Positions 1 through 9,191 are shown, counted from the first letter of the stretch. The stretch is 64,000 nucleotides of DNA from Streptomyces sp. MZ04 (GCF_004684775.1 NZ_SRIC01000009.1:1-64000), one strand, 5' to 3'. The notes: a model not told the origin generated them from the sequence alone. A program made the numbers and translations.

Positions 1-683
1 CGCCCACCCCCGCCGACTGGCCCACCGACGAGGCGGCCGCCCGCGCCGTCCAGGACGGACTGCGCCCCCGGGTCGTCCTCGACGAAGCGGGCCCGCCGCC
101 CGGCACCGGGCACATCACGGGAGTCGACGTCGCCTACGACGACGAGCGGGACGTCGTGGCCGCCGCGCTCGTCGTCCTGGACGGGGCGACGCTCGACGTG
201 GTCGAGGAGGCGACCGCGGTCGGCCGCGTGGCCTTCCCGTACGTGCCGGGACTCCTCGCCTTCCGTGAGATCCCCACCGTCCTCGCGGCCCTCGGCGCCC
301 TCAAGACCGACCCCGGCCTCCTGGTCTGCGACGGCTACGGCATCGCGCACCCCCGCCGCTTCGGCCTCGCCAGCCACCTCGGCGTCCTCACGGGTCTGCC
401 CACCATCGGCGTCGCCAAGAACCCCTTCACGTTCTCGTACGAGGCTCCGGGCACGCCGCGGGGCAGCGCGGCGCCCCTGCTCGACGGGACGGACGAGATC
501 GGCCGCGCCCTGCGCACCCGCGAGGGCGTCAAGCCGGTCTTCGTCTCCGTCGGCCACCGGGTGAGCCTGGACAACGCCTGCGCGCACACCCTGCGGCTGA
601 CGCCCCGCTACCGGCTCCCGGAGTCGACCCGGCGGGCGGACGCGCTGTGCCGCGCGGCGCTGCGGGAGGCCACCGCGGGCTGA
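1..683 (+). CDS. nfi: Endonuclease V (deoxyinosine 3'-endonuclease), 5'-truncated by the window edge
   Basis: Endonuclease V nicks DNA one base 3' of deaminated bases such as hypoxanthine. The open frame enters from the left edge (first complete codon at base 3), so the start lies outside. Family hallmarks are in order: VDVAYDDE with the first metal-binding Asp (about bases 126-150), the YVPGLLAFRE wedge region (241-270), CDGYGIAHPRRFGLASHLGV with the second metal Asp (327-387), and TIGVAKN. The visible part lacks only the extreme N-terminus. The family usually has about 220-230 residues, which fits. It ends at TGA 681-683, followed at once by a 15-bp tandem repeat. Identification is firm. 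Confidence 0.93.
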   Translation, partial: PTPADWPTDEAAARAVQDGLRPRVVLDEAGPPPGTGHITGVDVAYDDERDVVAAALVVLDGATLDVVEEATAVGRVAFPYVPGLLAFREIPTVLAALGALKTDPGLLVCDGYGIAHPRRFGLASHLGVLTGLPTIGVAKNPFTFSYEAPGTPRGSAAPLLDGTDEIGRALRTREGVKPVFVSVGHRVSLDNACAHTLRLTPRYRLPESTRRADALCRAALREATAG

Positions 684-687
684 GCGT

Positions 688-732
688 GCGGCGCGCTACC
701 GGGCGGCGCGCTACAGGGCGGCGCGCTACAGG
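688..732. repeat. Three tandem copies of a 15-bp unit spanning a gene end
   Basis: Units at 688-702, 703-717 and 718-732 read GCGGCGCGCTACAGG; the first has one change (C for A). The third copy contains CTA at 726-728, the reverse-strand TAG stop of the saccharopine-dehydrogenase-like gene. The outer copies repeat that stop codon downstream. Replication slippage at the gene end is the simplest origin. Confidence 0.9.
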
Positions 733-1949
733 GCGGCGGCCACCCGGAACGTGAGGCCCGCCGCCGTGAGCCGCGCCGTCAGCGCGTCACCCATGGCGAC
801 CGCGGTGGTCACTTGCCCGGCCACCGCGGGCAGGCCGTCGTCGAGCGCCAGGCACAGCGCCCCCTCGCCCAGCATCTTCGCCGTCTCGTCGTACCCGGGA
901 TCACCGCCGGATACCTCGGTGAACACCCGCTTCCCGCCGCCCTCACCGACGAACCGCACGGAGAACCAGCTCTTCGCCCGCCGCTCGGCGCTCGGCCCCT
1001 CACCCGGCTTGATCCGGTCCGACAACCACCGCCGCGCGGGCGGCAGTTGCGCGGCCGCCGCCAGAGCGCCGACGGCCGCCACGCCGCCCACCGCGAACGG
1101 CAGCGTCTTCACGGCCGCGTAGTGGCGGTAGCGGAAGTCGGGCCCGTACCGCTCGAGGGCCCGCGCCGAGCGCTGCACCACCTGCGGGTCGATCGTCGGC
1201 AGCGGCAGGGCCCACGCGCCGACCTCGCCGGCGTACCGGGGAGCGCTCGGCGGGGCGTACGCCTTGCGGCCCACCAGGCGCGGCTCGTGGCGCCTGCGGT
1301 CCCGCGCGGCGGCCAGCATCTTCGGACCCCGCGCGAACTGGCCGAGCGCCGAGGCGAACGTGCCCCCGGAGAACATCGCGTTGCTGCGCACGAAGCCGTC
1401 GACGCGCAGTGGCACCCCCTCGGGCAGCTGGCGCACGGTGAAATAGGCGCCCAGGTCGTGCGGGACCGAGTCGAAGCCGCAGGCGTGCACCAGGCGGGCA
1501 CCGGTCTCCCGCGCGCGGGCGTCGTGGCGCACGTACATGAGGTCGACGAACTCCGGCTCCCCGGTGAGGTCCACATAGTCCGTGCCCGCGTCCGCGCACG
1601 CGGCGACGAGTTCCTGGCCGTACGTGATGTACGGGCCGACGGTCGTGGCCACCACGCGCGCGTGGGCGGCCAGTTCCCGCAGGGACGCGGGCTCGGCCGC
1701 GTCCGCGTGGAGGAGAGGGAGCTCGGCGCAGGCCGGGTGCGTGCCGGCCAGGCGCTCCCGCAGCCGCTCCAGCTTCCCCTTGTCGCGCCCCGCGATCGCC
1801 CAGCGCAGCCCCTCGGGCGCGTGCGCGGCGAGATACTCCGCGGTGAGCGCGCCCACGAAACCGGTCGCTCCGAAGAGCACGATGTCGTACGTGCGGTCCT
1901 TCGTACGTTCCTTGCCGTTCTGGCCGTTCTGGCCGTTCTGACTGGTCAT
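726..1949 (-). CDS. Saccharopine-dehydrogenase-like NAD(P)-binding oxidoreductase
   Basis: A 407-residue protein. The N-terminus is a low-complexity stretch with three NGQ-type repeats, then a Rossmann fold: YDIVLFGATGFVGALTAEYL gives the GxxGxxG dinucleotide site (about residues 20-40), followed by AGRDKGKLERL. Later segments such as VATTVGPY and YVDLTGE match the saccharopine dehydrogenase/trans-acting enoyl reductase superfamily. In mycobacteria, relatives act with polyketide synthases on lipid intermediates; nothing nearby identifies the substrate here. A hydrophobic stretch around residue 285 (AVGGVAAVGALAAAAQL) may be a membrane anchor. The start ATG at 1947-1949 is the only one ahead of the Rossmann motif. 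It is transcribed away from the acyl-CoA operon, sharing a 219-bp divergent region. Confidence 0.8.
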   Translation of the reverse strand: MTSQNGQNGQNGKERTKDRTYDIVLFGATGFVGALTAEYLAAHAPEGLRWAIAGRDKGKLERLRERLAGTHPACAELPLLHADAAEPASLRELAAHARVVATTVGPYITYGQELVAACADAGTDYVDLTGEPEFVDLMYVRHDARARETGARLVHACGFDSVPHDLGAYFTVRQLPEGVPLRVDGFVRSNAMFSGGTFASALGQFARGPKMLAAARDRRRHEPRLVGRKAYAPPSAPRYAGEVGAWALPLPTIDPQVVQRSARALERYGPDFRYRHYAAVKTLPFAVGGVAAVGALAAAAQLPPARRWLSDRIKPGEGPSAERRAKSWFSVRFVGEGGGKRVFTEVSGGDPGYDETAKMLGEGALCLALDDGLPAVAGQVTTAVAMGDALTARLTAAGLTFRVAAAL

Positions 1950-2077
1950 GGCACCTCTCCGCCGTGCACCCCGCGCCGTTGTCGGTGGCTGAGGCTAGCG
2001 TGAGTCCCGGGGCGGTGTACCAGCAGGTAACCGTGGCCCCGGTGCAGGCGCCGCACGGCTTGTCCCCGGAATTGCCT

Positions 2078-2094
2078 AAGCGCTTGCTTGCTAG
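2078..2094. promoter_or_regulatory. Candidate operator upstream of the acyl-CoA operon
   Basis: The stretch AAGCGCTTGCTTGCTAG has a perfect palindromic core AAGCGCTT (2078-2085) and a GCTTGCTAG extension. It lies just upstream of the predicted -35 box at 2099. TetR-family regulators of acyl-CoA genes in actinobacteria often bind similar CTTG-rich sites. No TetR gene lies in the window, so this is inference from sequence alone. Confidence 0.35.
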
Positions 2095-2098
2095 GGTC

Positions 2099-2127
2099 TT
2101 GTGCAGAGTGGAACACGTTCTTAGCAT
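2099..2127 (+). promoter_or_regulatory. Predicted sigma70/HrdB-type promoter of the acyl-CoA operon
   Basis: TTGTGC (2099-2104), a 17-bp spacer, and TAGCAT (2122-2127) match a vegetative Streptomyces promoter. Transcription would start near 2134, leaving a leader of about 35 nt with the ribosome site GAGGTGGGGG before ATG 2169. Confidence 0.45.
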
Positions 2128-2168
2128 CACTGGTGTTACATCAGTTGTGTCACAGAGGTGGGGGCTCA

Positions 2169-3326
2169 ATGACAGTGCAGGACAAGGGCGTTCACGGTCC
2201 GCTCGCCGGAGTGCGGGTGGTGGAGCTCGCGGGGATAGGGCCCGGCCCGTTCGCCGCCATGCTCCTGGCCGACCTCGGCGCCGATGTCGTACGCGTCGAC
2301 CGGCCGCGCGGCGGCGGGGGGCTCGTGATCACCTCCGAGTACGACATCACCAACCGCAACAAGCGGTCCGTGATCATCGACCTCAAGGCGGCGGACGGCG
2401 CGGACCGCCTCCTCGACCTGGTCGAACGCGCCGACGTCCTCATCGAGGGCTACCGTCCCGGCGTCGCCGAGCGCCTGGGTGTCGGGCCGGACGACTGCCA
2501 CGCCCGCAACCCGAAGCTCGTCTACGGACGGATGACCGGCTGGGGGCAGGAGGGCCCGCTCGCCCAGCGTGCCGGGCACGACATCGGATACATCGCGATC
2601 ACCGGCACCCTCGGCATGATCGGCTCCCCCGACGAGGCGCCCACCATCCCGGCGAACCTCATCGGCGACTTCGCGGGCGGCTCGCTCTACCTGGTCGTCG
2701 GCATCCTCGCCGCGCTCAACCACGCGCGCGTGCACGGCACCGGGCAGGTCGTGGACGCCGCGATCGTCGACGGCACCGCGCACCTCACCTCGCTGATCCA
2801 CGGCATGCTCGCGGCCGGCGGCTGGCAGGACCGGCGGGGCTCCAACCTCCTGGACGGCGGCTCCCCGTTCTACGGCAACTACGAGACCGCGGACGGCGAG
2901 TACATGGCCGTCGGCGCTCTGGAGCAGCAGTTCTACGACGAGTTCATCGCGCTGCTCGGACTGCCGGACGAGGCGCCGCCGCGCAAGGACGTCGCGCGCT
3001 GGGCCGAGCTGCGGGAGGCCGTCGCGGCCCGCTTCAAGGCGCGTACGCGCGACGAGTGGACGGCCGTCTTCGAAGACACCGACGCGTGTGTGGCGCCGGT
3101 GCTCTCGCTGCGCGAGGCCCCGGGACACCCGCACCTCGCCGCCCGCGGCACCTTCGTCGACCACGGCGGGATCACCCAGCCCGCCCCCGCGCCCCGCTTC
3201 TCAGCGACCCCGACGGAGATCCGCCGCGGCCCCGCCAAGCCCGGCGCCGACACCGCGGACGTGGCCCGCGACTGGGACGTACCGGCGCTCGCCCCGAGCG
3301 ACGTACCGACGAAGGAAGCCGACTGA
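2169..3326 (+). CDS. mcr: CoA-transferase family III protein, alpha-methylacyl-CoA racemase type
   Basis: A 385-residue CaiB/BaiF-fold protein. The N-terminus, PLAGVRVVELAGIGPGPFA then LLADLGADVVRVDRP, is characteristic of alpha-methylacyl-CoA racemases, which interconvert the 2R and 2S methyl-branched acyl-CoAs so that 2S can enter beta-oxidation. Residues matching the racemase catalytic set are visible: His in AQRAGHDIGY (about 136), Asp in GDFAGG (about 166), and an acidic residue in the YGNYETADGEY region. ATG 2169 is preceded by GAGGTGGGGG. The gene heads a same-strand run with an LLM oxidoreductase, acyl-CoA dehydrogenase, thiolase and FadB, which supports use on branched or isoprenoid acids. 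A formyl- or other CoA-transferase role is not excluded. Confidence 0.82.
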   Translation: MTVQDKGVHGPLAGVRVVELAGIGPGPFAAMLLADLGADVVRVDRPRGGGGLVITSEYDITNRNKRSVIIDLKAADGADRLLDLVERADVLIEGYRPGVAERLGVGPDDCHARNPKLVYGRMTGWGQEGPLAQRAGHDIGYIAITGTLGMIGSPDEAPTIPANLIGDFAGGSLYLVVGILAALNHARVHGTGQVVDAAIVDGTAHLTSLIHGMLAAGGWQDRRGSNLLDGGSPFYGNYETADGEYMAVGALEQQFYDEFIALLGLPDEAPPRKDVARWAELREAVAARFKARTRDEWTAVFEDTDACVAPVLSLREAPGHPHLAARGTFVDHGGITQPAPAPRFSATPTEIRRGPAKPGADTADVARDWDVPALAPSDVPTKEAD

Positions 3327-4351
3327 TGCAGCTCTCCACACCGCTCGCCTACGAGGGCGACGCGCGGCGGGCCGCCGACGACGTGGCCGCCCTGGAGTCC
3401 GCCGGTCTGGACGCCGTCTGGGTCGCCGAGGCGTACGGCTTCGACTCGCCCACCATCATGGGCTACCTGGCCGCACGCACCGAGCGCATGCGGATCGGCG
3501 CGGCCGTCCTCAACGTCTACTCGCGGACTCCGGCCCTCATCGCCCAGACGGCCGCGGGGCTCGACGCGATCTCCGGCGGCCGCGCGATCATCGGGCTCGG
3601 CGCCTCGGGCCCGCAGGTCGTCGAGGGCTGGCACGGCAAGCCCTACGACAAGCCGCTCGCCCGCACCCGCGAGGCGATCGAGCTGACCCGCCGCATCCTG
3701 CGCCGCGAGGTGATCGACCACCACGGCGTCACGGACATGCCACTGCCCCCGGAGAAGGGCGGCAAGCTGGGCAAACCGCTGAAGATCCTCACCAAGCCGG
3801 TCCGCTCCGAAGTGCCGCTGTACATCGCGTCCCTGGGCCCGGCCAACGTCCGGATGACCGCCGAGATCGCCGACGGCTGGCTGCCCACCCTGTTCATCCC
3901 GGAAAAGGCCCACCAGGTGTGGGGCGCCCCGCTCGCCGAAGGCAAGGAGAAGCGCGATCCGGCGCTCGGACCCCTGCAGACGGTCGCCGGCGGGCTGCTC
4001 GCCATCGGTGAGGATGCGGCCGCCACCCGCGATCTGGCGCGCCCCAGAATCGCCCTCTACGTAGGCGGCATGGGCGCCCCGGGGAAGAACTTCTACAACG
4101 ACGTCGCGGTCGCGTACGGCTACGAACAGGAGGCCGCGCGCATCCAGGAGCTGTACCTGTCGGGCCGCAAGAAGGAAGCCGAGGCGGCGGTCCCCGACGA
4201 GTTCTGCGAGCTCATGTCGCTGTGCGGGCCCGCCGGTTACGTACGCGAGCGCGTCGAGGCCTTCCGCGAGGCGGGCGTCACCATGCTCAACGTCATTCCC
4301 GTCGGCCCCGAGCCGGCCAAGTCGATCGAGACCGTCAAGGGCTGGCTCTAG
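3326..4351 (+). CDS. LLM-class (luciferase-like) oxidoreductase, probably F420-dependent
   Basis: A 341-residue TIM-barrel luciferase-like monooxygenase family protein. The N-terminal strand, GLDAVWVAEAYGFDSPTIMG (residues 30-50), and the cofactor region SGGRAIIGLGASGPQVVEGW (about 85-105) are typical of F420-dependent LLM enzymes. The ATG shares its A with the TGA stop of the racemase gene (TGATG), so the two are translationally coupled. An upstream continuation of the frame exists but overlaps the racemase gene and is not coding. In actinobacteria such enzymes often sit in acyl-CoA or steroid degradation clusters; here it probably oxidises or reduces a CoA intermediate of the same pathway. 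The exact substrate cannot be read from sequence. Confidence 0.83.
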   Translation: MQLSTPLAYEGDARRAADDVAALESAGLDAVWVAEAYGFDSPTIMGYLAARTERMRIGAAVLNVYSRTPALIAQTAAGLDAISGGRAIIGLGASGPQVVEGWHGKPYDKPLARTREAIELTRRILRREVIDHHGVTDMPLPPEKGGKLGKPLKILTKPVRSEVPLYIASLGPANVRMTAEIADGWLPTLFIPEKAHQVWGAPLAEGKEKRDPALGPLQTVAGGLLAIGEDAAATRDLARPRIALYVGGMGAPGKNFYNDVAVAYGYEQEAARIQELYLSGRKKEAEAAVPDEFCELMSLCGPAGYVRERVEAFREAGVTMLNVIPVGPEPAKSIETVKGWL

Positions 4352-4361
4352 GAGGCCGTAG

Positions 4362-5504
4362 GTGAAGCGTCAGATCTTCTCCGCCGAACACGAGGCGTTC
4401 CGCGAGACCGTCCGCACGTTCCTGGCCAAGGAAGTGCTGCCCCACTACGAGGAGTGGGAGAAGGACGGCATCGTCAGCCGTGACGCGTGGCGGGCGGCGG
4501 GCAAGCAGGGGCTCCTCGGGCCGGCCGTGCCGGAGGAGTACGGGGGCGGCGGGAACGCCGACTTCCGCTACAGCGCCGTCATAGCGGAGGAGTTCACGCG
4601 CGCGGGCGCGCCCGGACTCGCGATCGGCCTGCACAACGACATCATCGGCCCGTACCTGACCTCGCTCGCCACCGACGAGCAGAAGCGGCGCTGGCTGCCC
4701 GGTTTCTGCTCCGGCGAGATCATCACGGCCATCGCGATGACCGAGCCGGGCGCGGGATCCGACCTCCAGGGCATCCGCACCACCGCCACGGACGAGGGCG
4801 ACCACTGGCTGCTCAACGGCTCCAAGACGTTCATCTCGAACGGCATCATCGCCGACCTCGTGATCGTCGTCGCCAAGACGACCCCGGAGGGCGGCGCCAA
4901 GGGCCTGTCCCTCCTTGTCGTCGAGCGCGGCACGGAGGGCTTCGAGCGCGGCCGCAACCTCGACAAGATCGGCCAGAAGTCCCAGGACACCGCCGAGTTG
5001 TTCTTCAACGACGTACGCGTCCCCAAGGAGAACCTCCTCGGCGAGCTCGACGGCGCCTTCATCCACCTGATGACGAACCTCGCGCAGGAGCGCATGGGCA
5101 TCGCCGTCGCCGGGATCGCCGCCGCCGAGCACCTCCTGGAGATCACCACGACGTACGTCAAGGAGCGCGAGGCCTTCGGGCGGCCGCTCTCCAAGCTCCA
5201 GCACATCCGCTTCGAGATCGCCGAGATGGCGACCGAGTGCGCGGTCACCCGTACGTTCCTCGACCGCTGCATCGTCGATCACTCGAACGGGGAACTCGAC
5301 GCCGTGCACGCCTCGATGGCCAAGTGGTGGGCCACCGAACTGCAGAAGCGCGTCGCCGACCGCTGCCTCCAACTGCACGGCGGATACGGCTACATGACCG
5401 AGTACCGCGTCGCCAAAGCCTTCACCGACGGCCGCATCCAGACGATCTACGGAGGCACGACCGAGATCATGAAGGAGATCATCGGCCGCTCCCTGCTCGC
5501 CTGA
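4362..5504 (+). CDS. Acyl-CoA dehydrogenase
   Basis: A 380-residue FAD-dependent acyl-CoA dehydrogenase that introduces the alpha,beta double bond in the first step of beta-oxidation. Visible motifs are [16 protein letters not shown] (acyl-CoA/FAD site, about residues 125-140), the [13 protein letters not shown] strand, the [19 protein letters not shown] signature, and [12 protein letters not shown] with the catalytic Glu near residue 368. It starts at GTG 4362; AGGAGG overlaps the previous stop (4350-4356), and the 10-bp gap indicates one operon. Length and motif order are normal. Redundant homologues are common in Streptomyces, so substrate specificity is open. Confidence 0.93.
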   Translation: MKRQIFSAEHEAFRETVRTFLAKEVLPHYEEWEKDGIVSRDAWRAAGKQGLLGPAVPEEYGGGGNADFRYSAVIAEEFTRAGAPGLAIGLHNDIIGPYLTSLATDEQKRRWLPGFCSGEIITAIAMTEPGAGSDLQGIRTTATDEGDHWLLNGSKTFISNGIIADLVIVVAKTTPEGGAKGLSLLVVERGTEGFERGRNLDKIGQKSQDTAELFFNDVRVPKENLLGELDGAFIHLMTNLAQERMGIAVAGIAAAEHLLEITTTYVKEREAFGRPLSKLQHIRFEIAEMATECAVTRTFLDRCIVDHSNGELDAVHASMAKWWATELQKRVADRCLQLHGGYGYMTEYRVAKAFTDGRIQTIYGGTTEIMKEIIGRSLLA

Positions 5505-5559
5505 GGTCGCCCTCCCGTCCGACCCCTCACCCTCACGTTCCTTGCGAAAGGCTGCAGTC

Positions 5560-6774
5560 TTGACCACCGAAGCGTACGTATACGACGCGATCCGCACCCC
5601 GCGCGGACGCGGCAAGGCCAACGGCGCCCTGCACGGCACCAAGCCGATCGATCTCGTCGTCGGCCTGATCCACGAGATCCGGGCGCGGTTCCCCGGCCTC
5701 GACCCGGCCGCCATCGACGACATCGTCCTCGGTGTGGTGGGCCCCGTCGGCGACCAGGGCTCCGACATCGCGCGCATCGCGGCCATCGCCGCCGGGCTGC
5801 CCGACTCCGTCGCGGGCGTCCAGGAGAACCGCTTCTGTGCCTCGGGCCTGGAGGCGGTCAACATGGCCGCGATGAAGGTGCGTTCGGGATGGGAGGACCT
5901 GGTCCTCGCGGGCGGCGTCGAGTCGATGTCGCGCGTCCCGATGGCCTCGGACGGCGGCGCCTGGTTCGCCGACCCGATGACCAACTACGAGACGGGCTTC
6001 GTGCCGCAGGGCATCGGCGCCGACCTGATCGCCACGATCGAGGGCTACACGCGGCGTGACGTCGACGAGTACGCGGCCCTCTCCCAGGAGCGCGCCGCGG
6101 CCGCCTGGAAGGACAACCGCTTCGAGCGGTCCGTCGTGCCGGTGAAGGACCGCAGCGGTCTGACCGTCCTCGACCACGACGAGCACATGCGCCCCGGCAC
6201 CACCGCCGACTCGCTCGGCAAGCTGAAGGCGTCCTTCAAGGACATCGGCGACCTCGGCGGCTTCGACGCCGTCGCGCTGCAGAAGTACCACTGGGTCGAG
6301 AAGATCGACCACGTCCACCACGCGGGCAACTCCTCCGGCATCGTGGACGGCGCCGCGCTCGTCGCCATCGGCTCGAAGGAGGTCGGCGAGCGCAACGGCC
6401 TCACCCCGCGCGCGCGGATCGTCTCCGCGGCCGTCTCCGGCTCCGAGCCGACCATCATGCTCACCGGTCCCGCACCGGCCGCGCGCAAGGCGCTGGCCAA
6501 GGCGGGTCTGACCATCGACGACATCGACCTCGTCGAGATCAACGAGGCCTTCGCGGCGGTGGTGCTCCGCTTCGTGAAGGACATGGGCCTGTCGCTGGAC
6601 AAGGTGAACGTCAACGGCGGCGCGATTGCGTTGGGCCATCCCCTGGGCGCGACCGGGGCGATGATCCTGGGGACGCTTGTCGATGAACTGGAGCGCAGGG
6701 ACCTCCGGTACGGGTTGGCCACGTTGTGCGTGGGCGGAGGCATGGGGATCGCCACGATCGTGGAACGGGTCTAG
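5560..6774 (+). CDS. fadA: Acetyl-CoA C-acyltransferase (thiolase)
   Basis: A 404-residue thiolase catalysing CoA-dependent cleavage of 3-ketoacyl-CoA. The nucleophile is in [15 protein letters not shown] (Cys near residue 92); the second-half signatures are [18 protein letters not shown] (catalytic His) and [13 protein letters not shown] (catalytic Cys replaced in form, GGGMG present). I chose TTG 5560 because GAAAGG lies 8 nt upstream and the protein then begins [13 protein letters not shown] as in relatives. A TTG at 5542 in the same frame has no ribosome site and adds six atypical residues. It forms the thiolase half of a trifunctional beta-oxidation pair with the FadB gene downstream, although a 245-bp structured spacer separates them. 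Confidence 0.9.
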   Translation: MTTEAYVYDAIRTPRGRGKANGALHGTKPIDLVVGLIHEIRARFPGLDPAAIDDIVLGVVGPVGDQGSDIARIAAIAAGLPDSVAGVQENRFCASGLEAVNMAAMKVRSGWEDLVLAGGVESMSRVPMASDGGAWFADPMTNYETGFVPQGIGADLIATIEGYTRRDVDEYAALSQERAAAAWKDNRFERSVVPVKDRSGLTVLDHDEHMRPGTTADSLGKLKASFKDIGDLGGFDAVALQKYHWVEKIDHVHHAGNSSGIVDGAALVAIGSKEVGERNGLTPRARIVSAAVSGSEPTIMLTGPAPAARKALAKAGLTIDDIDLVEINEAFAAVVLRFVKDMGLSLDKVNVNGGAIALGHPLGATGAMILGTLVDELERRDLRYGLATLCVGGGMGIATIVERV

Positions 6775-6797
6775 CGCCGTGGGGCCTGGGGAGCGTC

Positions 6798-6953
6798 GCC
6801 GACCGCGGGCCGGTGGTCCGTCCTCGCGCAGTTCCCCGCGCCCCTGAAAGCTGCGGCTTCGCCGCGCTTTCCCCTGGGAGACGGCGCACGAAGTGCGCAT
6901 CTCCAAGGGGCGCGGGGAACTGCGCGACCGGCCACGACGCGCCCGCGGTCGGC
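6798..6953. repeat. Long inverted repeat with two internal hairpins (three-way junction)
   Basis: Outer arms pair at 6798-6809 with 6942-6953 (12 bp) and at 6825-6845 with 6906-6926 (21 bp). Inside are two further hairpins: 6846-6857/6861-6871 with a TTC loop and one bulge, and 6877-6889/6893-6904 with a GAA loop and one internal mismatch. The fadA-fadB spacer would therefore fold into a three-way junction as DNA cruciform or RNA. The right arm recurs at 15581-15604. It may be a dispersed intergenic repeat, a transcript-processing site or a partial terminator. Confidence 0.85.
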
Positions 6954-7019
6954 AACGGACATGACAGCCCACCCCATCAGCCGCTCACCCGCACCACCAG
7001 ACTTCACGGAGACCGCACC

Positions 7020-9191
7020 ATGACGCAGAGCACAACCATCCGCTGGGAACAGGACGACACCGGCGTCGTCACCCTCGTCCTCGACGACCCCAACCAATCC
7101 GCGAACACCATGAACCAGGCGTTCAAGGACTCCATCGCGGCGATCGCCGACCGCGCGGAGGCCGAGAAGGACTCCATCCGCGGCATCATCTACACCTCCG
7201 CCAAGAAGACCTTCTTCGCGGGCGGTGACCTGAAGGACATGATGCAGGCAGGACCCGAGAACGCCCAGGCGGCGTTCGAGACGGGCACCGCCATCAAGGG
7301 CTCCCTGCGCCGCATCGAGACCCTGGGCAAGCCCGTCGTCGCCGCCATCAACGGCGCGGCCCTGGGCGGCGGTTACGAAATCGCCCTCGCCAGCCACCAC
7401 CGCGTCGCCCTCGACGCGCCCGGCTCCAAGATCGGCCTGCCCGAGGTCACCCTCGGCCTGCTCCCGGCGGGCGGCGGCGTGACCCGCACCGTACGCCTGA
7501 TGGGCATCGCGGACGCGCTCCTGAAGGTGCTGCTCCAGGGCACCCAGTACAACCCGAAGCGCGCCCTGGAGAACGGCCTGGTCCACGAAGTGGCCGCCAC
7601 CCGCGAGGAGATGATCGAAAAGGCCCGCGCCTTCATCGACGCCAACCCCGAGTCGGCCCAGCCCTGGGACAAGCCCGGCTACCGCATCCCCGGCGGCACC
7701 CCGGCCAACCCGAAGTTCGCGGCGAACCTGCCCGCCTTCCCCGCCAACCTCAAGAAGCAGATCAACGGCGCCCCCTACCCGGCCCCGCGCAACATCCTCG
7801 CGGCCGCCGTCGAGGGCTCCCAGGTCGACTTCGAGACCGCGCTGACCATCGAGGCCCGGTACTTCACCGAGCTGGTCACCGGGCAGACCGCGAAGAACAT
7901 GATCCAGGCGTTCTTCTTCGACCTGCAGGCCGTCAACTCCGGCGCCAACCGGCCCAAGGGCATCGAGGCACGCCCGGTCCGCAAGGCCGCCGTCCTCGGC
8001 GCCGGGATGATGGGCGCGGGCATCGCCTACTCCTGCGCCCGCGCGGGCATCGAGGTCGTCCTGAAGGACGTCTCCGCCGAGGCCGCCGCCAAGGGCAAGG
8101 CGTACTCCGAGAAGCTGTGCGCCAAGGCGGTGCAGCGGGGACGTACGACCCAGGAGAAGGCCGACGCGCTGCTCGCCCGCATCACGCCGACCGCCGACCC
8201 GCAGGACCTCGCGGGCTGCGACGCCGTGATCGAGGCGGTCTTCGAGGACACCTCGCTCAAGCACAAGGTGTTCCAGGAGATCCAGGACATCATCGAGCCG
8301 GACGCGCTGCTGTGCTCCAACACCTCGACGCTGCCCATCACCCAGCTCGCCGAGGGCGTTACACGGCCCGTCGACTTCATCGGCCTGCACTTCTTCTCGC
8401 CTGTCGACAAGATGCCGCTCGTCGAGATCATCAAGGGCGAGCGGACCGGGGAGGAGGCCCTGGCGCGCGCCTTCGACCTCGTACGCCAGATCAACAAGAC
8501 GCCGATCGTCGTCAACGACTCGCGCGGCTTCTTCACCTCGCGCGTGATCGGGCAGTTCATCAATGAAGGCGTCGCGATGGTCGGCGAGGGCATCGAGCCC
8601 GCGTCCATCGAGCAGGCCGCCGCCCAGGCGGGCTACCCGGCGAAGGTCCTCTCCCTGATGGACGAGCTGACCCTCACGCTGCCGCGCAAGATCCGCAACG
8701 AGTCCAAGCGCGCCGTCGAGGAGGCCGGCGGCACCTGGGCCGGGCACCCCTCGGACGCCGTCATCGATCGCATGGTCGACGAGTTCGAGCGCCCCGGCCG
8801 CAGCGGGGGAGCGGGTTTCTACGAGTACGTGGACGGCAAGCGTGCGGGGCTGTGGCCGGGCCTGCGCGAGCACTTCGCCAAGCCGGGCGCCGAGATCCCG
8901 TTCGTCGACATGAAGGAGCGGATGCTCTTCTCCGAGGCGCTCGACACCGTGCGCCTCCTCGAGGAGGGCGTCCTGACGTCCGTCGCCGACGCCAACATCG
9001 GCTCCATCTTCGGCATCGGCTTCCCCGGCTGGACCGGTGGTGTGCTCCAGTACATCAACGGCTACGAAGGCGGCCTGCCCGGATTCGTGGCACGCGCGCG
9101 TGAGTTGGCCGACCGCTATGGTGAGCGGTTCACGCCGCCCGCGCTGCTGGTCGAGAAGGCTTCGAGTGGCGGGAAGTTCAGCGACGTCTGA
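7020..9191 (+). CDS. fadB: FadB-type multifunctional enoyl-CoA hydratase/3-hydroxyacyl-CoA dehydrogenase
   Basis: A 723-residue fusion. Residues about 10-190 are a crotonase fold that hydrates enoyl-CoA (FFAGGDLKDM oxyanion region, GAALGGGYEIALASHHRVAL, and the PEVTLGLLPAGGG catalytic Glu region). From about residue 320 is an NAD-binding 3-hydroxyacyl-CoA dehydrogenase domain (AAVLGAGMMGAGIAYSCA), with the HFFSPVDKMPLVEII signature near residue 455, then two C-terminal dehydrogenase domains (GFPGWTGG near 665). ATG 7020 has GGAG at 7008-7011; in-frame sequence upstream runs through the structured repeat and is not coding. With fadA it completes beta-oxidation steps 2-4. A strong hairpin terminator follows at 9203. 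Confidence 0.93.
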   Translation: MTQSTTIRWEQDDTGVVTLVLDDPNQSANTMNQAFKDSIAAIADRAEAEKDSIRGIIYTSAKKTFFAGGDLKDMMQAGPENAQAAFETGTAIKGSLRRIETLGKPVVAAINGAALGGGYEIALASHHRVALDAPGSKIGLPEVTLGLLPAGGGVTRTVRLMGIADALLKVLLQGTQYNPKRALENGLVHEVAATREEMIEKARAFIDANPESAQPWDKPGYRIPGGTPANPKFAANLPAFPANLKKQINGAPYPAPRNILAAAVEGSQVDFETALTIEARYFTELVTGQTAKNMIQAFFFDLQAVNSGANRPKGIEARPVRKAAVLGAGMMGAGIAYSCARAGIEVVLKDVSAEAAAKGKAYSEKLCAKAVQRGRTTQEKADALLARITPTADPQDLAGCDAVIEAVFEDTSLKHKVFQEIQDIIEPDALLCSNTSTLPITQLAEGVTRPVDFIGLHFFSPVDKMPLVEIIKGERTGEEALARAFDLVRQINKTPIVVNDSRGFFTSRVIGQFINEGVAMVGEGIEPASIEQAAAQAGYPAKVLSLMDELTLTLPRKIRNESKRAVEEAGGTWAGHPSDAVIDRMVDEFERPGRSGGAGFYEYVDGKRAGLWPGLREHFAKPGAEIPFVDMKERMLFSEALDTVRLLEEGVLTSVADANIGSIFGIGFPGWTGGVLQYINGYEGGLPGFVARARELADRYGERFTPPALLVEKASSGGKFSDV

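Noticed and set aside
5542-5559. Earlier TTG start for the thiolase
   Set aside because: It overlaps the GAAAGG ribosome site used by TTG 5560 and adds residues not typical of the family.
6771-8873. Long reverse-strand open frame (about 700 codons) opposite fadB
   Set aside because: It is a shadow of a well-supported FadB gene; its translation is Gly/Ala/Asp/Val-rich with no motifs, as expected when GC-rich codons are read in reverse.
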